From the NCBI GenBank assembly GCA_016169945.1, contig JADLSH010000111.1:62001-126000 (forward strand): a stretch of DNA of 64,000 nucleotides, written 5' to 3'. A program made the position numbers and the translations under genes. Positions 12,701 through 27,700 of the stretch are shown here, piece after piece. The stretch's first letter is position 1. Every line of letters begins with the position of its first letter. A model generated the notes under the pieces. The model worked only from the letters and a program-made list of their open reading frames with translations, had not been told where the DNA came from and did no database searches. The DNA comes from Trachythela sp. YZ-2020. Lineage: Eukaryota; Cnidaria; Anthozoa; Malacalcyonacea; Clavulariidae.

Positions 12701-15700
12701 GAGAGAACGAGATGAATTACAGAAAAGGATAGAGGATATAACTTCAAAGTAAGATTTATGGAGTTGGGGGGTCAAAGATTTTTATTGAACTTCAATGTTA
12801 TTACCTGAAGTATATAATGATTATAATAGACCGTTTTCTCATTGTAATACTGAGTTGTTTAAAAGATAGGGGGTCTGGGGTCCTCCCCCAGAAGATATTT
12901 ATATTTTAGAAGTCCCATGACTACATTTCTGACGTTTTCTGAAGCGATTTTGCAACCGAATTGCTTTCAAATTGACTGTATTTTGCACAAAATGTTAGTT
13001 ATGTGGAGGTTTGCAAAGAGATCCGATTTGATCTGGTTCTTTCAAGTAATTTAACATTCAATATTAGTATAATCCGGTGCTCTGATTTTCCCCTGTAGTA
13101 AAACTGAGCCATTCAATAATTATCCTTATGCCCCGTTTACATGAGACTGGGATCAAGTCAAAACGGGATGAAAATTGAAATTGTCAGAATGTCAGTACGT
13201 AGGTTTACAAGAGACCGGTACGAAAAGCATTGCACACTCACTTGCGTATATCAAAAGTGCAGTTGATAATTGATGCTGTTAATCTTGTCTACCGTTGTTT
13301 ATTATTAGCGTTGACCAAAATTCAGATCGGTCTGCAAATAATTTGTGTTTACATTCATTCCGCTCCGAATTCGTCCCGATCTGAAGATAGTCGGTTAGGT
13401 CCCGCGAGCGGAATGACTTCAGACCGGCCTGAGCTTTAGTCCCGGTCTCGTATAAACATCTATATTATAAATAATACTATATAACTGAAACGAAATCTTC
13501 CCGTTTTGCCTTCGTCCTGGTGCCGGTTGTATAAAAAGTAGTTAAAGTTAACTATAGTTAGTGCGAAAGTAAACCAATCAGAATCGCGAATTTTAGAGTT
13601 AACTACTATTTAACTACAAAACGAGTAGTTAAGACTTTTATACAACCGGCCCCTGGTATCATGTAATCGAGGAGACCAGTTTTGAAACGGATGGAGTCAT
13701 CCAGTATAAATGTATAAATGTATAAATATAGTGAGATTTAGTTTAGGTTTCCTCCTGTAGTAACACTGGATTATAATAAGAGATGATCCTTACTGGACTT
13801 CTAGGAAGAACAGTTTAGAACTGATAGAGATATCCAGTATAAATAAAGTTAGTTTAGTTTAGGTTTCTTCCTGTAGTAACACTGGATTAATAAGAGATGA
13901 CCCTTACTGGACCTCTAGGGAAAACAGTTTAGAACTGATAGAGCTATCCAGTATTAAAAAGGTTAGCTTAGTTTAGGTTTCCTCTTTGCAGTAACATTGG
14001 ACGAACGAGGGATGATCCTAACTGGACCTTTCGGAAGAACAGTTTAGAACTGATAGAGCTATCCATCATAAATATAATTAGTTTGGTTTAGGTTTACTTC
14101 TTCAATAACATTACGGTAATAAGAGGTGACACTTATCTAGAGGACGAATAGTTTAGAACTGATAGAGCTATCCAGTATTAATATAATTAGTTTGGTTTAG
14201 ATTTTCTTCTTCAGTAACTTTAAGGTAATAAGAGGTGACACTTATCTAGAGGACGGATAGTTTAGAACTGATAGAGCTATCCAGTATTAATAAGTCAGTT
14301 AAGTGCTAAATGTTTACCTGATGTTTTGCTGCAGTGCAATGAAAGATATCGAGTCAGAACGGCTGGAAAGAGACACATTACTTCAAGAAAAGAGAGAAAA
14401 CCTGCAAGCGATTCAGTTTCAACTCAACACAACAAACAATCACAAGAACCAAGTGGAACAAAATGTCGCCCGTTCAACTGATCAAGTTTATCAACTTAGG
14501 TATGGAACCATGCTTATTTAATCAATCACAATTTTATCAAATCAATTATTTCTATAATTAAAAATGACACTTATATTACCGTGAATCCTCTATTAAATCA
14601 TCATCATCAACCATCGTGATGATGATCATCATCAATCATTATCAATCATCATCAATAATCATCATTATCATCCTGATGTCTCCTCAAGGGAGTCTGGCTT
14701 TCTTGTCGTAACATTCCATATTCTTCGATTCAAAGTTAAGTCCTCCTCATGGGTGAACCCAGGCTCATTTGATAATGGGGTGCAGATTTTTCAGGGGTGC
14801 ACCCTTCCACCACCAGCGCAAATTATTGTCAAAAATGGCATAGATCGTGAAAATTTCAGTATGGACTCGTTGATGCTGACTTTTTGTGTATGGGGGGGGG
14901 CTAACGTTTTCTAGAGGGTGCGCACCCCCCTGCACCCCCAGTATAGATCCACCTATGGTGCTCCTTGATGTTATTTCTACTCAAATCTTGATTAACACAA
15001 TTTATCCATCGTTTCCGAGGTCTACCGCGTGATCGTTTTCTGTCTTTCCTGTGCCCATCGAGTGATATGCTATGACTGTCGTCTTCTAACATACCCAAGC
15101 CATCTCAATCTCGATTTTCTTGCCATACGACGCACTTTCACTTCTTGTCTGGTGTCTTCATTCCTTCTTCTTTTCCATTAAAATTTGGTTCCCATTTGAT
15201 GTATTGTTGGTTCTCTCCTGTGCTTTGAGGGTTTTCTCCGAGTACTCGGGTTTTTCATTCTCACCAAAAACTAACCCTTCCACCTTAATACATGGGTCTG
15301 TAGCCGGTAAGTCTTCGACTGGGTCGCGTTTGAGCTGTGTCCTTCACAATTCAGCTCACAGCTGCAAGGACAGGTGATTTGAGGCCTTAGCTTTATTTAA
15401 TATTTTGTAACAATGTTTAGGAACGATGTCAACGATGCGAAAAAGAACGTGGAACAATCACAACGAAAACTTGGTTCTCTACGTGAAGGTCAGAAAGACA
15501 GTTTGAAAAGATTTGGTAGCAACGTGCCTGAATTGTTACGTAAGATTGAGACGGCTGTCAGAAGAGGACGCTTTCATAAACCACCCAAAGGACCTGTAGG
15601 TGAGTATTCAATTTAAGTTAGTTAGTTAGTTAGTTAGTCTAGTTAGTTAGTCTAGTTTATGTTTCCACCAGTGGTAATACTGACCCTTACTGTATTTATA

Positions 15701-18700
15701 GTTTAGTTTAGATTTCCTCCTGTAGTAACACTTGGCCAATAAGAGACGGTGCTTACTGGACCTCTAGACAAAATAGTTTAGAACTGACAGAGTTATCCAG
15801 CGTAAATCAAGTTAACTTTGTTTAGGTTTCCTCCCATAGTAACACTGGACTAATAAGGAGCGTGTTCCTTACTGAACCACTACAGTAGGGAGGACAGTTT
15901 AGAACTGATAGAGCTATTCAATTTAGCCTAGAAATTTTTATAATTCCATATATAGGTGCGCGTGTCAAACTTCGTGAAGAAGGCTGGGCTGTTGCCGTAG
16001 AAACATGTCTTAAAGGTCTGGCGTTCTCGTTCTGCTGTAATGATACTCATGATGCAAGTGTATTGAGGGAACTGATGAGAGGATTATATGAACCAAGTAG
16101 AATGCCACAAGTTGTTGTCTCTACGTTTCAGGTTTGTAGTGATCAGTAGTAGAAGATGTTTGTAGATGGAATACTCGAACGAAAATTTATATACATTTCT
16201 TACACTTTGTAGGGATCAGTTTTATAATCAATCAATTTTTGTGTGGGGGAAATTATAACGTATTCCTTAAATAGCATGTTAAGGCATGTGTCTTTCGCTT
16301 TCTCGACCAGTTCCTGTAATATGCAGTCGTCTGATTATAATTTCATCTTAGTTGCATTTGTGAAAAGTGCACTTTAGTTTGGTAGGGCCTACTTTGACTC
16401 GAAATATCCATCTATTCGGCTTGTGCAAGTGACGTCACAACTCGAAATTGCGTTGCTTCCGGTATTTTTGGGTGCCAAATTCCACCATTTTCATTGGATA
16501 ATTTAAAACTAATTAAAATCAAATTCAACATGGCTGACAATTTTTTACATCAATACGTACGCCAACTTTCCTGCATAACTCGAGTTCTAGACATGCTAAA
16601 GCAACAAACTATACTCCAAAATACTCATCGTTGTACGTTCAAGGATTCTAGAGAGGTATAGATTATCTTATAACTCTCGGTATTGCGCAAGATATAAACG
16701 AAAACGGCACTTCGTGAAATCCACGATCTGTCCCCAAATTGCCTGTTATATAGCATGACGTAATATTCTCGCGTGACTGCACAAGCCGAATACAATAATG
16801 CCCAAAATTTAGATTATTTATCCTTATACCAATCACTGGCATCACCCTAGTATATATACATGAACTTGTGCTTAGCTCTGGAGAACAACTGCTGTAGCTC
16901 AGTTGGTTAGAGCACTGCACCGGAATCGCAGGGCCGCAGTTCGATTCCTGCCAGAGGGCCTAAAGTTGCATTTTTCGCAACTGCTCCTGGCTAGGTCTAA
17001 AAATGGATATAAATTTTCGTTCGAAATTTCCATCCACAAACACCATCAACGTTCGGTTTTCGCCGGGTAGCAACACTGTACAATACATAATAAGCGATGA
17101 CCCTTTCTGGGCCTCGTTCAAAGTCAGGGAGGATCTAGCTTGATCTGGTCGGGTGGGGGGGGGGGGGGGGGGTCTGGTCATGAAGCAGGGTACGACCGTC
17201 GATGACCCACATGCATGGGCCGCCGTCACTGGCTGAGTATCCTGGTTTTCACGGACTCAAAGCCTACAGTATCTGGGTATCGATAATTTTCCCTGATCTT
17301 TCACAGTTTATACAAACAGGACAAATAGATTCTAGAAAAGTAAACCCAATTTTATAGCACTATTTATTTGGGTCTACACTCGAACGTGTGGTGCCAGAGT
17401 ATGTAGCGTCTATACAATAAGCTTCGTGTCTTTACGATCAAACTTTGACGTTTCGAGAACTTTGACGTTTCGAGCGAAGAACTTTGACGTTTCGAGCGAA
17501 GGCCCTTCGTCTTAGTGGGGGTTGGTAGGGGGATGTGTGTATCCTTTCTATGATGTTTGTGTCCTATTATCTTCCAGACGAAGGGCCTTCGCTCGAAACG
17601 TCGAAGTTCTTGTTGAATTTTTCAGGAGTTTGATCCTAAAGACACGAACCTTATTTATATATAATCTTGAAAAATCTTTCGAAAACTCGGTTTACAAACA
17701 TTTTTATTTGCTGTTTTCCACGTTTAGGATAACTATTATGATATCTCAAGAAATGTAAGTTGAGAATATATAATGGTAATTGAATTGAACTGAGTGGAAT
17801 GGATGCGATTTGATCGCACTCCTTCAGAATTCAGAATGAATAGATAGTAAGGAGTAATGTTTGTATCCTGATTATTAGTCCTGGTTTAACCTAAAATTGT
17901 CCTTTTGTTGACTCATCAACAATGTTTGTACTTACTTAATTTACATTCTGTTTTTATATCCAGAATGAAATCAATATATAGTAAGGAATAATGTGTGTAT
18001 CCTGATTATTAGTCCCGGTATAACCTAAAATTGTGCTTTTGTTGACTCATCAACAGTGTTTTTACTTACTTAATTTACATTCTGTTTTTATATTCAGAAT
18101 GAATATATACTAAGGAGTAATGTGTGTATCCCAATTATTAGTCCCGGTTTAGCCTAAAATTGTGATTTTGTTGACTCATCGACAATGTTTTTACTTACTT
18201 TAATTTACTTTCCGTTTTCATATTCAGAAACCTCAATGTCGTTACCCAACTGCCATCGATGTCCTACAGATTGATGATCCTGTCATATTCAACTGCATTG
18301 TTGATCAAGTATGTATCTTTGGACACTTAAAACGAGTTAATATACAAAAGTGATTACATTTCTTCAGGAATGCGATGCATGAGATTTGGGCGCAAAACAT
18401 ATGTGTTTTTCGGACTAAACACGTAAAAAGCTTTCATCTTGTCAACAAGATGTGTTCACAACAGGCTTGTGGCAAGTTTGTCAACAAGTTGTAACAATGA
18501 TGTTATTTTATCAAGTTGCTACAAGGTTGTCACTCACAACTTGTTAACAAATTGTTGAACTGCAGGTCGATAACAAGTTATTGGAACAGCTTGTCACAAG
18601 TCTTGTAAAAACTTTGTAGCAAGTTGTCAACAAGCTGGGAACAAGCAGTGCGAACACATCCTGATAACAAGTTGTTGAAACAGCATTTGTACAAGACGAC

Positions 18701-21700
18701 TGCAAGTTTAATTGTTACAACTTACGCGTTTTTACGCGTGTAGAACGTGCATCCACGGTTTTGGTAATATATTTTGTATTTTCCCTTACATGTAGACGGG
18801 CGCTGAGTGCGTTCTGTTGATCAAAAATCCCGAAGAAGCCAGAGACGTTATGTTTAACCACACTCCTGAGAAAGCTAGAATGGTTAGTTTGATGTTTGGT
18901 TATAATTTTGCCTCAGTCCTATGTGAGAAGAGTACTTCCAGCTAGACTGGCTCTACCAAACTCTGCAAATTTCCCCAAGACAGTGACAGAGCTATCCAGT
19001 ATATATTTGGTTTAGTTTAGTTTAGCTTATAGTTTAGTTTAGACTAGTTTAGTTTACTTAGTTTAGTTTAGTTTAGTTTAGTTTAGTTTAGTTTAGTTTA
19101 GTTTAGTTTAGTTTAGCTTAGCTTAGCTTAGTTTAAGATTTTTCCTGTGGTATCATTGGACCAATGATGGATGGCTCTTAATCCTGGACCACTTGGGAGA
19201 ACAATTTAGAACCGATAGAGCTATTCGGTATAAATAAAGTTAGCTTAAGGTTTAGGTTTTCTCCTGTAGTAACACTGGATCAATAAGCGATGACCCTTAC
19301 TGGACCTCTAGAGAGAACAGTTTAGAACTGATAAAGCTATCCGGTATAGATAAAGTTAGTTTAGTTTAGGTTTCCTCCTGTAGTGACACTGGATAAATAA
19401 CCTTTACTGGACCTCTATAGGGAGAACAGTTTTAAAGTGATCTATCTATCTAGTATAACCATGTAATTAGTTTAGTTTAGTTTATAATTGTATTTTCTTT
19501 TTCTTACCTATTCTTTATGATAATCTCTCTCCAGGCATTTGCAGGAAATGGAGATCAAATATACGGTGGTAGAAGTGCCAAGTCCTATGCCTACACTGGC
19601 AGTGGAAGTAGTTATTTGAAGGGAAATATCGAAGATCAAATAAGGTAGAACATCGCTTGTCATTCAACCAATTTACTGACATTATACGCTCTATGAACAG
19701 AATCTCCGTTTTACCGTTTTAAACACGCTCCTACGTTTAAAAAGTCCTGTAGGTGTTTCACTAATTACCATCACGCAGATGGTTGTAACAATAACGCAAT
19801 CTTGGCCTTGATGGGCCGCTGTAGCTCAACCTCATCCAATAATTATTAATTATGTGGTGTTTAAAACGTTCTAAAACTCATTAGAAGAGATGTTGGAAGC
19901 TATATTACTCAATTTACATAGGAAAATATATTTGCTTCATAGTATAACTAATTTAAACAGCTGACGATTTGACTAGTCAAGAGTTTGACAGATTTAAAAA
20001 TCTGATCTCATTTAAAAATATTCTGGCTTCAAAATTGGCTCATGGAATTCAATAGGATGCTCTATCCAGTTCTAGTTTTCAGATCAGTGATAACGTGAAT
20101 CAACCGATTATTAAACTGGTCTCAGCAACATTATTCAGCTCCCAGCGGTCACTTTTCAGTGACCGATTACATCAAGTATCTCGCTTACCTATATTATATT
20201 TACTGAGCCTACATTATCTATTTTTACAACAATTGTGATATTACTTTCCTGATCTGTATATCCTAACCCACCCAGTCAACTTCCCCTGTGGGAGGAAACC
20301 GGAGTGCCCGGAGAAAAGCCACGACTTTCGGCAGAGCGTTGACTTAAGGTACGTTTACACACTGCGATTTGTCGGGCCGATTTCAGATGCACGTTAATGA
20401 TAATAATATTTGAAAAATACGTGGCAAATGTCATCTGACAACATCGCCAACTGAAAATATTCGTCATTAACATTCAGGGAAACCTAAAATCGGGCTGACC
20501 AATCGCAGCGTGTAAACGTATCTTTACTCTTTTCACATCAGTGTGATGAGTAAAGTCCCCAGCGAGAATCGAACTCAAGACTCAAAAATACTATATTTTC
20601 GCGTTTAGGCGTGTCCAAGCGCAACTGGAAGAGGAAAGTGGCAGATATTCTCAGTTAAAAAGCGAACAGAACAAGCAGGACAAAGCTCTTAGAGAACTTC
20701 AAGGAGAATTGAAGAAAAATAAAATGAAAAGTATGAAGGAACAAGATATGTATAACAAAATATTACAGGTAATATATATTTTTTGGTTATGCCTGCAGTC
20801 TCTTTATTGTGTGTTTGCCTCCTGTAGTAACACTGAATCAATAAGAGGTAGCTCATATGCTGGACCTCTAGGGAGAACAGTTTAGAACTGATAGAACTAT
20901 CCAGTATAAATAATGTTGGTTTAGTTTAGGTTTCCTCCTTAGTAACACTGAATCAATAAGATGTAGCTCATATGCTGGACCTCTAGGGAGAAATCCAGTA
21001 TAAATAAGTTCAGGTTTCCTTCAACAAGAACTTCGACGTTTCGAAACGAAGGCCCTTACTCTACTGACTTCCAGAGGAATAGCCTTCGCTCGAAACGTCG
21101 AAGTTCTTGTTGCATTTTTCAGGTAGTTTGATCGTAAAGACCCGAAGCTGACTAATAAGGGTAGACCCGTTACTGAACCTCTAGAGAGAGCAGTTTGAAA
21201 GTAGTATTATAAAATAACATGTTTACTACGCGAGCTGTGATTTGTCAATACCCGTGAAGGATGAGACAATCGTCCACGAAAAATTTTAGGCGCTTCGCGG
21301 GGTTTTTAAAATGTCTGGAAATGCTGTTGTTTCTTTGTCGTTATTTTATAAAATAATTACAGAATGGTTTTCCATGCAGGATTGTGTGATCCTAACACTT
21401 GGGATGATGCTTCATTGACTTTCTGAAAGCTAAACAATACTCGCCTATCGGCTCGTATTTTTTTACGCTTTCAGAACGTCTCGCAACATTCTGCGTGTTA
21501 GGATCACGTAATCCTGCACGGAAAACCATTCGGTAATCCTTTAATACTATCCATTAAGTTAGTTTAGTAGTTTTCCTAATTTCTGAGATATCGTATGACT
21601 GCATGAATTTCAGGAAATAACAGAACTGGAGCAATTTGAAGAAGAACCTGTCCCAGATGTCACTGTGCTGGTAAGATTTACGAAGTACTCGTAATTACCT

Positions 21701-24700
21701 GCACCAGGAGGTTGTGTTTTTACGTCGGTTTGTTTGGGTGCGTTTATTTGTCTGTGAGCGCGATAATACGAAAATTTTTGGAGCTGATGGCCTAGCTTAG
21801 GCGTAGGACAAATCGTTAGGTTTTGGTTCAATTTGGATGAAAATTGTTGGGTTTTAGGAAGCGTTACATGGCTGCAAATGGTGGTCAATTTTAGAAGTGT
21901 TAGAGTAATTAGGCTTGCTCCAAGACATTGTCTTTCTGTATCGATCCACTATAGTGTAAATAACATGACATAACGAAAGAGAGACTTTCAGAAAATCACT
22001 TCAACTTGACAAAAAATCAGTCAACTTCGGAAAATCTCGGTTCAAAACTGAACCGAAGCGGTTAGACTTGCTCCAAGTCTTTCTTTCATTGTCTTTATGT
22101 ATCGATATACCATAATGATAACTATAACTATTTATGCACCTATGATCCAAGCCTTTCTTTCATTGTCTTTATGTATCGATCTACCTATGATCCAAGTCTT
22201 TCTTTCATTGTCTTTATGTATTGATCTACCATAGTAATAACTATAACTATTTATGCTATAAATCACGACGCAATTACGATGAAAACAATTTCAACTTTCT
22301 GATAAAACATAAACAGGACTACTTTAAGAATTCGTTTTATATAAGGTCTGCAAATCTGTGGAACAGTCTTCCATCTGAACTGAAATCTCAGAACGACTCT
22401 AGTATATCCCTATTCAGAACCAGTCTGCATAAATTCTATAATGTTAAATTACCATCATACAGCCCTCCTGGCTGTACTTAACTTTATATTATATAGTTTA
22501 TAGTTGTTAGTTTAAATATTTGTACTAATTTATAGGGGTCTAAGGGTAGGTGTCAATTGGGGGCGCAAGTCCTGCTCCTTTGTCCAGTCACGTCCATGTT
22601 ACATTGTAATTGGGTTATTTAGTGTCAGTGTTGCTTGTTTGAATATATGTAAATTGTGACGAATTATTATTAAATTAAATAATGTAAATAAGATGAGTTA
22701 CACTAGAGTGGATCGATACAGCAACATGCTGTTTGCTTCAATAAACTAGTGTGTCTTTAATTGTCATGTGTAGCAAGATGACGTGAACACTTTGATCCAA
22801 CAGATTGAAGATATTTCTTCAGAGGTAACAGAAACATTTCAATTCTAATTTTTAGTACTATAGTTGGGGTTGGAACAGTATTTTTAATGTGTTTGATGGT
22901 CAAGTGGTCAGTGCATGCGTGGCTTATTAACGTGAGTGACTCCACAACGGGCAAGCTGAGAAATTGCTTTACCACGGTGGGAATGAAACCTGCTACCTTT
23001 GGTTTGGTAGTCCAATGCCCTACCAACTGAGCTACGAGGTCAAGTCGGTTCAAAACCAAAGGTCGCGATCAAGCAATTTTTCAGCTTTTCAGACCTAGCA
23101 TCATCTAAAAAAATCCTGATAAATGTTATTTACCTCCAAAATCAAAACGAAAATCTGCCGCCGAAGCGTTTCAAATTTTTATGTAGTTCAGACACAAATC
23201 ACGACGGCGTATTGTAGAATACCACAGTACCTACACTGGACCCCTTCGTTTGAAATATCATGTAATATATTACCAAATAGTCAACCTTATTGGTATTTTT
23301 GAAATTCTCGAAACTTTAGAACGACGGCAAAACGAAGGAGTATTTGCAAGCAAAGAAATCTCTTGAAGAAAAGAGTGAAGAGTCGGATCTACATAAAGCT
23401 AAGATCCAGGAGGTCATTGGCAAGGCAGAACCACTTACAGTAAGCATGTAATGTATGTAATTTTGACACTGCAAAGAATACAGGGGCGTAACCTGGGTCT
23501 AAACATTGGATCATTTTGCCCGACAAAAGGACGTGGTCGGACATAATGTAAGGGCCAGGGGGCCAGCAAATGCCAAATTCTTCAGGGACACCCTCTATAG
23601 CGGAATTTGAACTCACTTTGAATGTCTACACCGTCGCTTTACACATTAAGCTATCGAGCTAACAAATTCAATAACAGTATTGTTAAGAAAGTTGAGAAAA
23701 TTAGTTAATAAGAAATTTCATGTATTTGGGAATTAAATTTATTGATTACTATTTCTGTCAAGTTTACCGAAATACGGTATATGTATGAATAACTTAGTTT
23801 TGCTTCGTTCTAGTTACAATTGAATGCCATCGAAGCTGAACTGGCGACAGTTAAAGGTCACAAAAAACATTACCGTGACAAAAAGGCTGAAATGTTGAGA
23901 AAAATTTCTAATATGGAAGCTGAATTGCTGGCATTCACCGAGGACGCTGAGGTTTGCAGAATTCTCTTGTTTTGTTCACTGTCGTTATACCGTGTTTTAT
24001 AACTCTCAGTATTTCGCAAGATATAAGCGCAAACGGTACTTCGATGAAATCCGCGATAATGTCACCCAAAATGGCGGATTCTTTAGCATGACGTAATATT
24101 CTCGCGTGACTGCAAGACCCGAATTGGAGGGTGTTTGTGACACAGTGGTTAGTGCACGTGTCTTCTGCTTTTGGTTCTGCAATATGCAATTGTCTGAATA
24201 TAGTTTCACCTCCGTCGCATGTGAGAAGAGTGCTTCCAGTTTCACTCTACCAAATACCGCACGTTTTTTCTTGGTACTCCTGTTTCTTACTGTAGTTCTA
24301 CAGAGCCACTTAGAGTTGTCCGTTGAGGCACTTCTGAAGAGAACAGTTTAGAACTGATAGAGCTATTCTACATAAATAAAGTCAGTTTAGTTTATGTTTC
24401 CAGGGTTCGTGCAGGTCCTTAAACTCCTTGAAAAATGCTTAAATTGAAAAATCAATTTCAAGGGCACTTGAGAAGTGCTTGAAAATACAAAGTTTGTGCT
24501 TCAAAAGTGCTTGAAAATCACACATAATATTAATTCAAAATAGAAATAATTATCTAGTGAGGACATTTTCATAATTTTATCTAGCAAATACTGTAAGAAA
24601 GTCGCTTGTCTTCCATTATTTTACTATGGTTATCGTTCAGCCGCCATCTCATCTGAGTCCACTATATTTTTTCTTATATTTGGATTGTGTTTTGTTTGCA

Positions 24701-27700
24701 AGATAATAAAAAGTCCTTGAAAAATTTATTTTTAGTGCTTGAATAGTCATTGAAAAGTCCTTAAATCTTCTTATTGGGAACTTGCACGAACCCTGGTTTC
24801 CTCCTGTAGTAACACTGGATCAATAAGAGATGACCCTTACTGGACATCTATAAAGAACAGTTTAGAACTGATAGAGCTATCGAGTGTAAATAAAGTTAGT
24901 TTAAGTTTAGTTCAGCCTGGTTTGCATTTAGTCGTAACGCTCGTAAACATGTCAAGGTGACCGATGTAATAGAGTGTCGATATACCTATACAGCAGTGAA
25001 CTCTAATAAGACTGGAACGCTAACTCCTATGATTAAGCCCTATGATTGGGTGAAGCCAAATTGATGCATAATTTGAAGCAAAAGGCGGGAACCGCGCGAC
25101 TAAAGTGCACTTTCAAAAAGACTAAGGCGAGTTTTGAGGAGTGGGAAATTCAGTCAAAAGTTTCTTTTTTAGCGAAAATGAGAAAGAAAAATAGCTTTTC
25201 ATCCCAATTTTTCAATATCAAAGATTCAAACCTGGTTTTCTGGATAGTTCTAAGTAGTCTACATCCACCAAGTTTGAACGTGCCGATGAAAACGTCGCTC
25301 TTCAACTTTAAAAATATTAAGTTTAAAATCTTTCTACGATCTTGAAACTTGTTTTTTACTAAAGTTCAAGTATTGTTGTTTGTTTTAAGCCTTTAATCTT
25401 GCTCCAATGAGGATGTTTTGTGTAAGAAAATCGACGCTTTTTAGGCGGTGTATTTTCGGCTTCGGACCTTCAATGGCGGCCTTCAATTTGGCTTCAAAGA
25501 TGGCGACCGAGTTATCGTTCCAGTCTACTTAGAGATCACTGCTCTACAGTCAGTGAACACTGATTTGCATAACGCACACAAAAGGCATTATTGATCCAGA
25601 CTATTTAACATCGTCGAACATGACTTGATCACAATAGTTATGACCAAAGGAGAACAGTTTATAACTGACCTCAAAGCTATCCAAAACGTTGGCAGTTTCA
25701 CCTTTCAAAGCCTATATTCTGATTGATTCTTTAAAGTTTGAGCCAATTATTGAGAGTTCATGAGAGCTAGCTTACGCTTTATTTATCTAGAATGCAGCCA
25801 AAATGGCGGCTGAATATTGTGAACGTGTGGAAACCAAGAGGACAGTGAAAAGTTTAGAAAGTGAAATCTCGCAGACTGAACGACGATTGAGAGCAGAACA
25901 ACAGACGTACGTATTCTTACTAAACTAAATTGTGTTTATACTGAATAGCTGTGTACAAGGATCAGGAATTCCAGACTTCCGACCCAAATTCAAAGGAAGC
26001 CCATTGACTGACTCTTTTCACATAAGTGTCATGAGTCCCAACGAGAATCAAACCCACGATCTCAGAGGTGAAAGACGCTTGCTCTGACGACTGCGTCACC
26101 GAATCCCCATAAGTGTATATAAACACATAACTTCAGCAGTATTGAACTTTTAATAACTCGTATTTGAAAATGTTTTCATGTTCCCTTGTGGCTCCAAAAA
26201 ATGACATATTTTTCCTACCCTTGCTTTATGGCTCAACTCTATATGGTATTCTACTCTTGCAGGCGTGGTCAGATCGAAGAAATTACTAAACAGTTTTCTG
26301 AAGCCAAAGAACGGTTGAACAACGTGAATACTAGCATGAGGAGTTTGGGAATTTTGTGCAAGGTAAGCATCAATCATGAGTAGCCTGAATGACTCTCAGT
26401 TCTAAACTGTTTTCCCTAGAGGACCTGTTACGGCTGTCCTTTGTTGTATTGATCCAGTGTTATTACAGGAAAAAACCAGAGTCTACGCGAAAACATGAAA
26501 AAATACAGGCTGACGAGAGCCATTATCCCATGTTTAGATTTATAGAACATTTTCAGAAAACTGGTGCTTATCATTATACACACCTATACTCGACTTCATT
26601 CTTCGATTTATTTTGAATTTTAGTTAGTCTTACGTAATGTTTGAAGTTTCTGTCTGTTCTCAAAACAATGAAGTCGATGCTATGCGTTTACAATGGTACG
26701 CCAGGGATGCGAGTCTGCAGAAATTTTCCGGCTATTTTCAGGCTATGCTCCCACCCCCGGCCACCAACTCTCGGCTTTCATCAAAGAAACTTCGTTCATG
26801 CGTTACATAGTATGTTGTTTTGTTTAGAAACTGGGTAAAATGTTGGATGAACGCGTTCGTTCGTATACTACATATAGACAGTTAATAGCACTTCGAGCGA
26901 ATTTGCATTTCCAAATGATGTTGTCTCAACGCGGATATAAAGGCAGAATGAAACTTAAACACAAGCAAGAAGAATTACATTTATTGGTAAGCGATAGTTA
27001 ACTTAAAAAACGTTCAACATTTATTTCTATCGAGCGAGAGATGTCCAAGAATCTAGAATGGTTAACCAAATTGTGGTCGTCTCTTTTTGATCTAATGTTA
27101 CTACAGGACAGAGGTGCGGATTCGAGACTTGACTTGACTTGACTCGCACGTAAAAATGCACAAGTTGTAACAAACCTGCAGTAGACTTGTACCAATGCTG
27201 TTTCAACAACTTTGTTATCAGGATGTGTACTCCCAACTTGCTACAAGGTTGTTGACTCAACAACTTGTTATCGTCTTGCAATTCAACAACTTGTCAACAT
27301 GTTGTGAATGACAGCAACTTGATAAAATAACAGCATTGTCACAACTTGTGGACAAGCTTGCTACAAGTCTGTTGCGAACACATCTTGTTGACAAGATGTG
27401 AGATTTTTACGTGTGTAGTTTCCATGTTCTAAATTGGGCTAATATTTTCAGGTCGACGTAGATCAGGCGTCCCAGGGCGGCACTAAAAGTACTAAGTCGC
27501 TATCAGGAGGGGAAAGATCTTTTTCTACTGTGTCATTTATCATGGCGCTTTGGGATGCCATGGAGGCACCATTCAGATGTTTGGATGAATTTGATGTATT
27601 TATGGTAAGCATTGAGTATCTAAACTAACTTTATCTATATTGGATAGCTCTATTAGTACTAAACTGTTCTTCCTAGAGGTCCAGTAAGAAGCATGCCTCA

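Noticed and set aside
16893..16960. Possible tRNA gene (TAGCTCAGTTGGTTAGAGCA with B box)
   Set aside because: The 5' and 3' ends do not pair as an acceptor stem, the anticodon arm has a mismatch and no U33, and the flanks continue as a repeat. It is a SINE promoter region.
25046..25345. 99-codon ORF
   Set aside because: Lies entirely inside an inverted-repeat MITE-like element and has no recognised motif.
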